A DNA stretch of 64,000 bases, taken from Papilionanthe hookeriana x Papilionanthe teres (taxonomy: Eukaryota > Streptophyta > Magnoliopsida > Asparagales > Orchidaceae). Under the pieces are notes generated by a model. That model was not told the DNA's origin. It was given only the letters and a program-made list of their open reading frames with translations, and searched no databases. Below are positions 44,600-54,616 of the stretch, piece after piece. Position 1 is the stretch's first letter. Each line of letters opens with the position of its first letter. The position numbers and the translations under genes were made by a program. The stretch spans positions 19,353,310-19,417,309 of the forward strand of contig CM040430.1 in NCBI GenBank assembly GCA_022702705.1, read 5' to 3'.

Positions 44600-45302
44600 A
44601 TTTTTCATTCAGCTCTTCCTTTTCAGATTGATTCATATCATTGTTCCTCATTTTTATTTCTAGATCCAATATTATTCTATTGATTTTCTTAATCTGCATA
44701 TTAATATCATCCTTAAAAATTTATAAGAAATGGATCTTTATATGATAATTCAAGTTCTCACATAGTTCGGATTCTGGATCAAATTTTTTTATGTTACTTT
44801 TCTGTTCAATTTATCTTCCAATTCTTCCCCTTGGTAATTATTAAATGATGGAGGTGGTCTTTCTATATCTATCATAGTTGAGAAAATAGGTTTTTCTAAT
44901 TCCTTAGGAATTTCTTCCAATGGTCTTTTAATATTCATATCCTCTTTTCTCAACTCAGAGTTTTTTTGAAATATATCCTCAAATTCTCTTCCAAGTCTTA
45001 GTCCAATAACTTTATTTTGTTCATCATTCAATTCAGGTTTCTCTTGTGATTGAGTCGAATCTAAAGATATAAAGACTGGTGGTGTACATGAATTCCCTAA
45101 ATTGGTAAGCTTTAAAATTGTATGGGGTACATCCATCTTAAGTTCATGAGATTTTTCAACAGATGGAATTAAAAGTTCACTATTTTTAGTAGCGTCCATC
45201 AATTCATACCACTCATAAACAAACATAGTCTTTTTTAGATAACATTTTCAACTCATCATGAATGTCCATTTCGATCTTATATGTTAACTTACTTTCAAAA
45301 CT
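44600..45302 (-). pseudogene. pol stub from TR-GAG-like family, in chimeric element
   Basis: The open stretch 45226-44789 starts MFVYEWYELMDATKNSELL and has MDVPHTILKLTNLGNSCTPP and LRLGREFEDIFQKNSELRKE. It is the counterpart of 25013-25255, here longer and with fewer breaks. It begins right after the family switch, so the integrase of the autonomous pol is joined out of order to a segment that should precede RT. No enzymatic motif is present. Confidence 0.75.
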
Positions 45303-46010
45303 TCTTTTAATTTCACGATTAGACACTTCTGCTAAACCACTAGTCTGGGGATGATAAGCAGTAGAGATTCTATGAATAATATTTTATTTCTCAATTAATC
45401 TCTTAATTCGATTATTCCTTAAATGGGATCCACCATCAGTTATGATCACTCTCAGCATTCTATATCTTGTAAATATATTTTTCTTAAAAAATTTTGAAAA
45501 ACTATGAGCATCACATCTAGGTAAAGCAATAGCTTCAATCTATTTCGAGACATAATAAGCGACAACTAATATATATAAATTTCCAAATGAAGGAGTAAAT
45601 GATCCCATAAAATCTAATCTCCATACATAAAAAAAATTCAACTTCCAAATTATAATTTAAAGACATTTCATTTCTTCTAGAGATATTACCTACTCTCTGA
45701 CATAGATCACATGATTTAATATATCTATAAACATCTCTAAAAAGAGTAGACCAATAAAATCCAGATTGTAGAATCTTAAAAACAGTATTATCAACACCAA
45801 AATTACCTCTAAATTCAGAATCATAACATCATTGAATAATCAAATTTATTTTTTCTTGTGGCACACATTTCCTAATAATCAGATCCTTACACTGTTTATA
45901 TAGATAGGGCTCATCCCAAAAATAAAATTTTGCATCATATTTAAACTTCTTTTGTTGTTGCCTTGTTAAATCAGGTGGTACAATATCACTTACAATATAA
46001 TTCACAATAT
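45303..46010 (-). pseudogene. Athila integrase, truncated at family switch
   Basis: The minus strand in broken frames shows a linker with YLYKQCKDLIIRKCVPQ, then the zinc finger (RYIKSCDLCQRVGNIS, with an upstream His pair lost or altered). The core follows and ends at AYHPQTSGLAEVSNREIK. After this the family's integrase normally continues to FGKACHLPVELEH and a C-terminal domain as at 1-480; here it stops and the TR-GAG-like stub begins. Many stops make it dead. Confidence 0.78.
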
Positions 46011-46545
46011 CAGCATATCAAGGCAAATTACTTTCCATAATAATATAAAGGTGTTCATCAGGGAAAATTTCAGTAATTTCCTTTTCAAATTCAGATAATT
46101 TATCATATTCTAATCTTGACGGATGATCAGCTATTTGATTATCAGCTCTCTTCCTATCAACTATCATAAAATCAAATTCTTGCAGAGGAAGTATCCATCT
46201 AATGAGTCTAGGTTTTGCATCCTTCTTTTGCATTAAATATTTAATAGCCGAATGGTCTGTATGCACAATACTTTTAGCTCCCATTAAATAAGGTCTAAAC
46301 TTTTCAAAAGCAAATACTATAGCTAATAATTCTCTTTCAGTTATGGTATAACTAATTTAAGCCTCATGAAGAGTTTTACCAGCATAGTAAATGACTTTGA
46401 AAACTTTATCATGCCTTTGCCTCAATGCTACTCTGATGGCATAATCATTTGCATCACACATAAGTTCAAATGGTTTCTCCCAATCTGGTGAAACAATTAT
46501 AGGTGTAGTGATTAATATCTCTTTTAATAATTCGAAAGCACTCAA
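46010..46545 (-). pseudogene. Athila RNase H domain
   Basis: Two open stretches carry it: 46545-46357 (SAFELLKEILITTPIIVSPD, ELMCDANDYAIRVALRQRHD) and 46284-46018 (IVHTDHSAIKYLMQKKDAKP, RLIRWILPLQEFDF, ADNQIADHPSRLE). These are the typical D (in MCDAN), H (TDHSA) and ADHLSRL-like blocks of gypsy RNase H. A stop separates them. RNase H removes the RNA template strand during reverse transcription. Confidence 0.85.
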
Positions 46546-46587
46546 GCATTCATCATTAAAATCAAATTTTCTGTTATTTTCTAAAAG

Positions 46588-47644
46588 TCAACACAAAGGC
46601 TTGGTAATTTTAAAAAAAAATTTAATATATCGCCTGTAAAATTCAGCGTGTCCTAAGAAACTCCTCACCTCTCTCACAGTAGTGGGTGGCGGTAATCTCT
46701 CAATCACTCTAATTTTAGCAGGATCGACCTCCATACCATGTTCAGAAATTTTATGCCTAAGCACAATTCCACCTGCAACAATAAATTGACATTTCTCCCA
46801 ATTCAGAACTAGATTTGTTTTCTTACAGAGCTCCAAAACTTTTGTTAAGTTTTCCAAGAAAATGAAGTCTCCTGCAACCATCAAATGAAGTCACGAATAC
46901 AGGGAAATCATCCATAAAAACTTCTATTCCATTATCTATCATACTACTGAAGATAGACATCATACATCTCTGAAATATTGCAGGTGCATTACACAATCCA
47001 AAAGGCATTCTTCGAAAAGCAAAGGTTCCATAAGGGCTAGTAAATGTTGTCTTTTCTTGATCCTCATGAGCAATATGTATTTGATGGTAACCAGTATATG
47101 CATCCAGAGAACAGTAGTGCTTGTGTCCAGCAATTCTATCTAGCATTTGATCGAGAAAAGGAAGAGGAAAGTGATCTTTTCTGGTGGCGGCATTTAATTT
47201 CCTATAGTCAATACAAATTCGTCATCCATTAATTTGTCTTGTGGGTATAATTTCATTACATTCATTCAGTTCAACAGTTACTCCTCCGTTTTTCAGTACA
47301 CAATGTATTAGACTCACCCAAGTACTATCTGAAATAGGATAAATAATTCCAGCATCCAGCCATTTTAAAATCCCTTTCTTCAATACTTTCATTATAGGGT
47401 TCAGTCTCCTTTGCAGATCAACTCTCGGTTTATGTTCTTCATCTAATAAAATTATGTGCATACAAATCAAAGGACTAACTCCTTTAATATCTGCAAAAGT
47501 CCATCCAAAAGCTTTCTTGTATCTTTTTAAAGTTTCCAACAACTTCTGTTCTTGATAATCGTTTAACTTCGAAGATACAATAACTAGTAAGGTAGATGAT
47601 TCTTCTAAAAACATATACTTTAAATGATTAGGGAGAATTTTCAT
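46588..47644 (-). pseudogene. Athila reverse transcriptase
   Basis: Open stretches 47644-47222, 47146-46823 and 46884-46588 give the RT in order: RRLNPIMKVLKKGILKWLDA, DSTWVSLIHCVLKNGGVTVE, IPTRQINGW then a stop, LDRIAGHKHYCSLDAYTGYH, KTTFTSPYGTFAFRRMPFGL, and the catalytic box FMDD (46907-46918). The thumb follows with SFLGHAEFYRRYIKFF. One stop lies at the usual WR of GWRVCIDYRKLN, and a frame change follows FMDD. Residues are otherwise well kept, so decay is moderate. Confidence 0.87.
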
Positions 47645-47676
47645 CTCAAGTTCAGGAGGTTCTTTTATAGATGGAA

Positions 47677-48260
47677 TTAACTTTTATTTATATCTTCCAT
47701 AGTGTCTAATACTTCGAATCTCTCCTGAACATACTTCAAATCTTCATTCTTCTTACTATCTGAATTTTCATCATCTTCAGTTTCTTCTTCAAACAAATTT
47801 TCATACTCTACTTCTTTTTCAAATATATTCTCGAAATGATCGTTTCTCAAATATTCACAGACCTCCATCCTAAAACATTCATTATCTTTTTTCATTGAGG
47901 GATACTTCAAAGATTTTAAAATATTAAAGGTCGCATCTTGATCATTAACTCTCATAGTTAATTCTCCTTTTTGAACATCAATCACTGCTCTTCCAGTAGC
48001 AAGGAATGGTCTTCCCAAAATGATTGAAATTTCTTTATCTTCCTCCATATCAAGTATAATAAAATCCACAGGAAAGATAAATTTATTCACTTTTACTAAC
48101 ACATCTTCCACCACTCCTTTAGGGTAAGTAATAGAACGATCGGCCAACTGAAGAGTCACAAATGTAGGAGAAATTTCTCTTATTCCTGACCTTTTGAAAG
48201 TTGATAAAGGCAAAAGATTAATACTAGCTCCCATATCATATAAAGCTTTTCTGAAAAAAT
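47677..48260 (-). pseudogene. Athila aspartic protease region
   Basis: The minus strand reads RKALYDMGASINLLPLSTFK; DMGAS replaces the DLGAS active site usual in Athila. Then come LADRSITYPKGVVEDVLVKV, FPVDFIILDMEEDKEISIIL and GRPFLATGRAVIDVQKGELT. The open part is 48234-47677. The acidic C-terminal part (FEKEVEYENLFEEETEDDEN) is the linker to RT. The protease is usual in length for this lineage. Confidence 0.85.
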
Positions 48261-48699
48261 TTTCACCTATAGCACACGGAATAGTGAAACTACTAGGATT
48301 GTTAAGTTTTTCCGGAAGCTTCTTCTGAATAATTGCACTACATTCTCCGTTAATTGCAACAGTTTCATGATCTGTAAACTTTTTTTTTCTTTCTCAGAAT
48401 ATACTTCATAAACTTGGCATAGTCAGACATCTGTTCTAATGCTTCAACAAAAGGAATATTTATCATTTATTTCTTAAGGATTTCCAAAAATTTTCCAAAT
48501 ATGTTATCCCTGTTTTGTTTCTTCAATCTTTGAGGAAATGGAGGTGGTGGTTTTTCAACATTATCTTCATTGGCTCAAGAGGATAATCCAAGTCTGGATA
48601 AATCTTATTTGAACCTTTTTCGATTTCCACCTTCTTCTTTTCTGTTTCAACTTCTTTTTGCACTCTAGTTTCCAATTATTTTCTACTCTTTAATTGAAT

Positions 48700-50073
48700 A
48701 GCCTTAAGTTATTCCTTGTTTTGATCTTTTGGATTGATTTCAACATTACTTAGAAGTGTTCCAGAAGGTTTATTATTAAGTGCACTGAAAATGTGCCCCA
48801 ATTTTTTTTCAATATTTTTCATAGCAGCACCTTGAGCTTGTAATTGATTTCTCATATTCAGAATCATTTCTTCAGTAGACAACTTCTAATCCTTAAATTG
48901 TGGGTTACTATTGAATCCAGGAGGATAAGATGATCTAAAACTGGTATTTTCTTGATTGTTCGAATTTCCAATTAGATTTATAGAACTGTTACCCCAATGT
49001 GGGTTAACATTGACATTGTTAATATTCCAATTGAAATTTGGGTGATTCTTCCAACCAGGATTACAATAATTCAAATAAGGATTGTTAGGTTTATTAATAG
49101 CATTTAAAGTCTCATAAAGTGTTTGAGATTATGTTATCTGTCCAAATGAATTTTCCTCCAACACTTGAGGTGATTGAGAATAATTAATTCCATATTGATC
49201 TATTTTCTTAGAAAGGGCTGCAATTTGAGAAACTATCATAGTCATCATATTTGAATCATGAACACTAGCTACTCTCTTAGGATTTACCCATTCAGAGGAC
49301 CATTGAAAATTATTAGTAGTCATTTCTTTAATTAATGTGTATGCTTCATCAAAAGGTTTTGACATTAACGATCCACCTATGAGCAGCATCTATAATAGAT
49401 CTCAATGATCCCACTAATCCATTATAAAATGTTTGTATTATTAACCAATCTGGTAAAGCATGATGTGGGCACTTCCTAAGAAGATCTTTAAATCTCTCAC
49501 AAGCTTCATACATTGACTCTCCTTCAAACTGACAAAAAGATGTAATATTCTTAGTTTAACAGTCTTTGATGGAGGGAAATATTTAGATAGAAACTTCTGA
49601 AATAATTCTCCCCAAGTTCTAATAGATCCAGGTGCTAACGAGTTTAACCACGCCTTAGCTTTATCCCTTAATGAAAAAGGAAAAAGTCTAAGTCTGACAG
49701 CATCACTAAACACTTCATCATATTTAAAAGTAGCACAAAGTTCTAAAAAACTAGCGAGATGTAAATTTGGATCCACATTAAATGTTCCGCCAAATTGATT
49801 ATTTTGTACCATTTGGATAATTGCAGGTTTAAGTTCAAATGAATTAGCAGTAACATCAGGATTTTGAATAGTTATGTGAATTTCATCTGTTGTTGGTTTA
49901 GCATAATCTCTTAAAGGTCTTGGTAAATTTCCAAGATCATTTCTCTGATTATCTTGATTATTTGCCATTTCACAAGGATTTTCAATTTGTTTTTGTTGTT
50001 TTCTAATTTTTCTGACAGTACGCTCTAACTTCGAATCGTAAGGCACTAAACCTATAAATCCACTACAACGCAT
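48700..50073 (-). pseudogene. Athila gag of chimeric element
   Basis: It begins MRCSGFIGLVPYDSKLERTV near 50073 (a second Met, MANNQ, lies at 49968). It runs on through RPLRDYAKPTTDEIHITIQN, IIQMVQNNQFGGTFNVDPNL, LFPFSLRDKAKAWLNSLAPG and KFLSKYFPPSKTVKLRILHL. Further open pieces are 49389-49129 (SLMSKPFDEAYTLIKEMTTN) and 49074-48886 (NPGWKNHPNFNWN). These form the retrotransposon Gag capsid domain and the Asn/Pro-rich tail. Frame changes near 49550 and 49390 break it. It is much closer to the gag at 59818-61245 than to that at 25440-26843. Confidence 0.87.
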
Positions 50074-50203
50074 ATACAATCACGCAAATACTTTTAAAAA
50101 GTAAACAAACACACAATTACACACTACAAAATAAAAGTTTTTTGTTACTATATTATCAATAAATACCGTTTATACTTTCTTACTTATTTGATTTCTTCGT
50201 TAA

Positions 50204-50223
50204 CTTCCCCGGCAACGGCGCCA
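50204..50223 (-). other. PBS of chimeric element
   Basis: The minus strand reads TGGCGCCGTTGCCGGGGAAG, nine bases after the LTR end. This is the canonical Athila primer site, reported as complementary to tRNA-Asp. Confidence 0.92.
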
Positions 50224-50232
50224 AAAACTTAT

Positions 50233-51887
50233 TGCTGGACTTATATTTTTGCAAGAATTTATGAACTTAAATTTATGTATTTATAATGATTTTGTAAAGT
50301 CCAAGCACTCAACACAAGTATACGTATCGTATCGAGTAATACATGACTCTAATGGAGTCTTGGTTATCGATCCCATAGGGAAATACGAAGCATAAGAAAG
50401 TGTTTCACAATATATATAATATAACACTGAAATCTGATACTCAAATTGCACTTAAAGTTTAATACTTACTTCTACTACCACTATGCAGAAAATAGTAACA
50501 ATTAATTAAACTACAATTACTTTTAACAACTTTAAAAACATAATTAACTAACAGACACACTAAACTATGTATTTGAAAGATTTTTTATATATGAGAAAAG
50601 CATATTTCCTTTTGCAATGAGAATGTGATGTGTGGATTGATATGGAACAATTATCTATGTTATTGTGTCAAATAGGAGCATAAATGTTTCTTCACCCTTA
50701 AAAGAGTACCCCCTCTTCTAAGCATGAAAAGAACATTGACATATCCTAAGTTTAGTCACTAAATCTAAGGCTAGGATGGGAGGATACCGACTCTCACTTC
50801 GGAGCTCCCACTCACCCTTCACCTGAAGGCTAACCTTCGATGTTTAGTTACTAATCTTAGAAAAAATTGGGGATCTCAGCCTGTCACCCTGAAACCTCCA
50901 AATTGAAGTCCATCAAAACACATTTCCCTATTCATTTGCACTCAATTCCCATGAACTACGCAATTCATCCATGGAAATTGAGTGGATTCTTCATTATTAT
51001 TGTAGGACATTAAATCCTTTCAGAATTAATGTTTAACAACATATTTTAATATTTCAATTGGCCAAATCAAAAAGTAAATTAAGTTTGAAATGAAAAACCA
51101 TCACAATTTCTTCAATACATTAAAAGCACATCCAATCCACATCAACCCATCATCACATCTCTATGCAAGAAGAAAGATAAGGGAGACTACTCAGAATTCA
51201 TGAAGAAGATATAATAAAACATGGATTTTATATATAAAAGAAAAGTCATACAAACCACAAAAAAATATAACTTATCTCTTTCTCTTCCACAATGAAATTC
51301 CCTTGAAGTTCCTTTGAATCCTTTTCTCTCTGCTTTACAACACTTAATTCTCTCTTTAGAATGGAAAGGAAGAAGCAATCTCTCACTTTAGTTCTTCTTC
51401 TTCACTACTTAGAGAAGAATTCGTCTCAAATCCTCACTTCTACACACTCTTCTCCTAAACCCTAACACTTAACACACACCAAGAGAGCAAGAGAAGCCAA
51501 GAGAGCCCCCTTATTTTTGTCCAAAAACGGTTACTTATAAGTTAGGAATGAAATCCCAAGAGTTTCCATAGGCATCTCTTCAAAAAGTCGCCAAAACTCT
51601 TCAAATTTAAATTCCACCGACTTTGGGCGCCGACGGTGGTCTAAAATCAAAATATTGTCGAGTTCTCTGGAAAGTGGCACCGGTGGAGCCATAACCTGTT
51701 TTCCTCCTTTTTGCTCCTTTTTGCACATTTTTGCTCTGAATTCGTTCATCTTCACTTATTTTCGCTCTAATCACCTAAAATCATCATACATGCAACAAAT
51801 CATGAAAAATACATTTTTTTAAAATGCAATATCACTAAAAATGAGTAAAATTATATAGCAAAAACCGTATATATTTTTGGTGCATCA
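50233..51887 (-). repeat. 5' LTR of chimeric element (autonomous family)
   Basis: The minus strand reads TGATGCACCAAAAATATATA ... ATAAGTCCAGCA, 1655 bp. It pairs with 5410-7020. The conserved LTR block is at 50740-50860. The ORFs at 51187-51378 and 51531-51755 have no counterpart and are not genes. Confidence 0.9.
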
Positions 51888-52742
51888 AGCAATAACAGTT
51901 GGGATAGAGGAAATGGTTTCAATAGAAGGGGCACCAGCTCCAGGAGAGTGACCAGAGTTTTTAACAGCAGTGGTTTTCAAATGAGGATGTAAACAATAAA
52001 AGGAGGTGGAGTTGTGCCCAAACATGCAGCAATGTGAACAATATGGTGGGTGTGGCCCCATAGCAACCTGCTGCCAATAGCCATTATGCATTGAACCAGC
52101 CCAAACCTCATCCAACATAGGTTGAGTAAGGTCCCTTTCAACAAGGAAACTTGCCTCCCAAGGTTTAGGCAGATCCAGGGTAGGGGTATCCACTCTCAAT
52201 GGTCTCCCAAATCCATAAGCCAAAGAGTACAAGATTTCATAATTCTATAAATGTGGTTTTAAGCCAAGAATTTTAATCCAAACAGGTATGACTGGGGGCT
52301 CATCCTTAGGATTGAAATCAACTGTCCATTTGAGTATCTTCATAAATCTTCCATCAATTTAAAGAAATTTTTTGGCAAAAACTTGTGTGTAGTCCTCCTC
52401 ATTAGTAAGTTGTATTAGAATGTGCCTACCATCCATCAAACCCATTTTCCACCCACCAGTAAGTTTAAAAGTATCAAAAAGTTGGCGAATTAGTTCAAGC
52501 TTAGGATTTCCATACATAAACTTCCCCACTAGAAAGAAACGACAAGCAGAGGCAAGGATTTTTGTCTCATTGTTAGGGAGAAAAAGCGTGGGTTTCCCAT
52601 TCTTTCTCCCAAGCTTTCTAAGAAAAATATACTCCCCACCAGTCTCTATGGCCTCACAGAAGAAATCATGAAAAAAACATGATTTATAAGCTGAATTGGG
52701 GGTTGAACCTCCCCCAACAGCAGGAGCATAACTACGCTCCAT
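51888..52742 (-). pseudogene. LINE ORF1 (DUF4283-type with zinc knuckle), 3' truncated
   Basis: ORF1 binds LINE RNA. The start chosen is ATG at 52740-52742 (MERSYAPAVGGGSTPNSAYK), since longer readings run into the UTR. Open stretches are 52742-52359 and 52232-51885, with a stop between them. Visible blocks: LVGKFMYGNPKLELIRQLFD, GWKMGLMDGRHILIQLTNEE, a PPVIPVWIKILGLKPHL region, and a zinc knuckle CSHCCMFGHNSTSFYC (CX2CX4HX6C). This DUF4283 plus CCHC order is standard for plant L1 ORF1. The ORF ends at the LTR about 45 residues after the knuckle. Confidence 0.85.
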
Positions 52743-52875
52743 TGAATAAAAGGAAACTAAAGCAAAAAGAAAGAAGGAGAAGAGGAAGGATCTCACCAAA
52801 CAAGCAGAGACACAAAGCTAAGAGAATCACCATGGAAATCGCCAAGGACACCAGAGCAAACCCTAACCGCCATTT
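51888..52875 (-). mobile_element. L1-type LINE, 5' part (5' UTR and ORF1)
   Basis: The upstream half of the LINE continued at 38500-40437. The 5' UTR starts close to AAAATGGCGGTTAGGGTTTG at the edge of the (TA)n(GT)n tract. ORF1 follows and is cut by the LTR at 51887. Confidence 0.8.

Positions 52876-52962
<87 letters not shown>
52876..52962. repeat. (TA)n(GT)n compound microsatellite
   Basis: About 25 bases of TA followed by 62 bases of GT. It lies at the LINE 5' end. The ORFs crossing it (YIYI, VCVC, HTHT repeats) are artefacts. Confidence 0.97.
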
Positions 52963-52964
<2 letters not shown>

Positions 52965-53746
52965 ACTTGGGCGTTGGGCGGGTGGCTCGACGGCCTCGCC
53001 ACAAGCTCGCTTAGATTTGACGGGCTTAACTATGGGAAAATAAAATTTTTGCGGTACCGGCCATGCCCAAGAGCTTTGACTTAGTCAAAGCCCAGCCCAC
53101 CCATCTAAAACCCGGCCCAAACAAAAAATCTCAAATTTTATTGGAAAATATGATTTGATTAATATTAATTTTTTATGTAATCCTAAAGATTTGGGTATTA
53201 TATATGTAAATACGAAGGTTTAGGTGTTAGATATGTAAATGCATGAGAATATGTGGTATGTTTAAATTTGTTTAAGATTTAAATGCATCGCAGTTCCACA
53301 CCTGAAACTTCTCAAAATTCTGCTATGAATTTCATATAGATTTGTGTTTTTTATAATACACTTACTTTTTATAATATATTATTTTTTGTATATTTTAAAA
53401 CAAAGGGTAAATTTTTTAATATTTAACTTATATTAAACTTATATTTTGTCCTTGGATTTTTTCTCTTATGCTTTTTCATGGATACATTAATAGAAGTGGA
53501 GTAAATAATGATGATATCCAATCAATTACTAAATGTTGTATTAAATTTTGTTGTGTTACAAGAATGTCATTTTTTTTAAATAAAACTTCATGAATTTCCT
53601 TTCTTCATGAAAGCTGAAGAAAAAGAATTTCCTATTTACTTTTTAGAATGTATAATTCATGAATTGTGATGATTAGAGATGTTCTATTTCTTTTCTTAAA
53701 ACAAAATGATTTTTCTTTTTATGGTTGGTGGGTCGGCCCGGCCTGT
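52963..53746. repeat. GGCC-rich dispersed repeat, split part 1, with AT-rich interior
   Basis: Bases 52963-53120 carry GGGCGGGTGGCTCGACGGCC, CAAAGCCCAGCCCACCC and AAACCCGGCCC words. Bases 53727-53746 have GGTCGGCCCGGCCTGTCC. Similar words (GCGGGCTTAAATTTGAG, TTAAGCCCAAACAAGCTTGG) resume after the MULE-like MITE at 54133-54245, so the MITE sits inside an older repeat. Bases 53190-53262 are a CATTTACATATC-type repeat. No gene is seen. Confidence 0.5.
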
Positions 53747-53756
53747 CCTGATGTTT
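53747..53756. repeat. target site duplication, left
   Basis: CCTGATGTTT, repeated exactly at 54123-54132. A 9-11 bp duplication is typical of Mutator-like elements. Confidence 0.85.
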
Positions 53757-54122
53757 GAAAAATTTTTATATCAGGACTTCGCACCTAGAGCTACGTGCGG
53801 GGGCCTGCAAAATCACATTCGGCCAGAATAACACAGGGAATACCCTTCGTGTTAGTCATGTATTATTCATATATTATTGTGTGTTATTCAGGTGTTATTA
53901 TGTGTTATTCAGATGTTATTATGTGTTATTCAGGTGTTATTCTACTCTTAAAATATTCTCGGTGTTATAATAACATAATAACACATGAATCATACATGAA
54001 TAACACACAATAACACATGAATAATACAGGGAGAATATTCCCTGTGTTATTTTTTTTTTTTTCCGGTATGTACCACGTGGCGCGATGTTTCTTGACTCCG
54101 CACGAAGATGTAAAAATTTTCC
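53757..54122. mobile_element. Mutator-like foldback MITE, 366 bp
   Basis: Terminal inverted repeats are GAAAAATTTTTATATC (left) and GGAAAATTTTTACATC (right, reversed), 14 of 16 matching. Longer imperfect pairing is visible inside (AATAACACAGGGAAT at both arms). Tandem TGTTATTATGTGTTATTCAG-like units fill the arms (53868-53940 and reversed 53965-54050), so the RNA or single strand would fold into a long hairpin. The exact 10-bp target duplication outside the ends proves insertion. No transposase is coded. Confidence 0.85.
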
Positions 54123-54132
54123 CCTGATGTTT
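54123..54132. repeat. target site duplication, right
   Basis: CCTGATGTTT, identical to 53747-53756. Confidence 0.85.
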
Positions 54133-54261
54133 AGTGTGAGCGGGCTTAAATTTGAGTTTTTAAATAGAAATTAGGCTCAAGACTAAAGCCATTTGACTAG
54201 TTTAAGCCCAAACAAGCTTGGTCTGCCTACACCCAGATAAAATATTTGTGTGCGCATAATT

Positions 54262-54616
54262 TTAAAAGTATATACATTTTGAAAACACTGAACCTAAAGG
54301 CCCGATTACGCACGTAAAAGTTCTGTCCTGTCATTAAATGCAAAAAAGCAGAGAGTGAGCTTACGGTAGGTGGCGGGAACTAAGCGGCCTCATCTAGCCA
54401 GTCATCTAATCAGATTGGACGGAGAAGATTAGCCAATGCCCCATGGAAAGGCTGAGAGAAGCAGGACCCGCGCGTGAAGGCCTCAAAAGGCCCAGCCCCG
54501 CCTTTCTTTCCCACAGCTCCAGTCCCTCCAGCTCGCCTTCCATTCTTCTTCTTCCTCCTACTCCCCCATTCTGCTAAAACAGAGAAACAAATATCAGAAA
54601 CTGCGGAAGAAATTAA
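54262..54616 (+). promoter_or_regulatory. upstream and 5' leader region of the BIG GRAIN 1-like gene
   Basis: A weak TATA-like string (AGTATATACAT) lies near 54268. An ACGCACGTAA string, with an ACGT core as in plant bZIP/bHLH sites, is at 54308-54317. Bases 54500-54570 form a C/T-rich leader (CTTCTTCTTCCTCCTACTCC), typical of plant 5' UTRs. The Mutator-like MITE and the rest of the GGCC-rich repeat end at about 54245, within 400 bases of the start codon. Confidence 0.4.

Larger units (their letters stand above)
40438..51887 (-). mobile_element. chimeric Athila element: 5' from autonomous family, 3' from TR-GAG-like family
   Basis: On the minus strand it has 5' LTR 50233-51887 (TGATGCACC type, as at 5410), PBS 50204-50223, gag, protease, RT, RNase H and integrase up to the residues VSNREIK. 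At about 45295-45303 it switches to sequence homologous to 25439 and below of the TR-GAG-like element: pol stub, post-pol motif, noncoding 3' region and 3' LTR 40438-42343 (TGATACGCC...TGCCACATCA). The two LTRs belong to different families and lengths (1655 and 1906 bp). Flanks (GGTTG before, AGCAA after) are not a target duplication. An element copied in one reverse transcription cycle would have matching LTRs, so I infer joining of two elements by DNA recombination. Confidence 0.85.

Noticed and set aside
52679..53084. ORFs with VCVC, HTHT and YIYI repeats
   Set aside because: They are read-through of the (TA)n(GT)n microsatellite.
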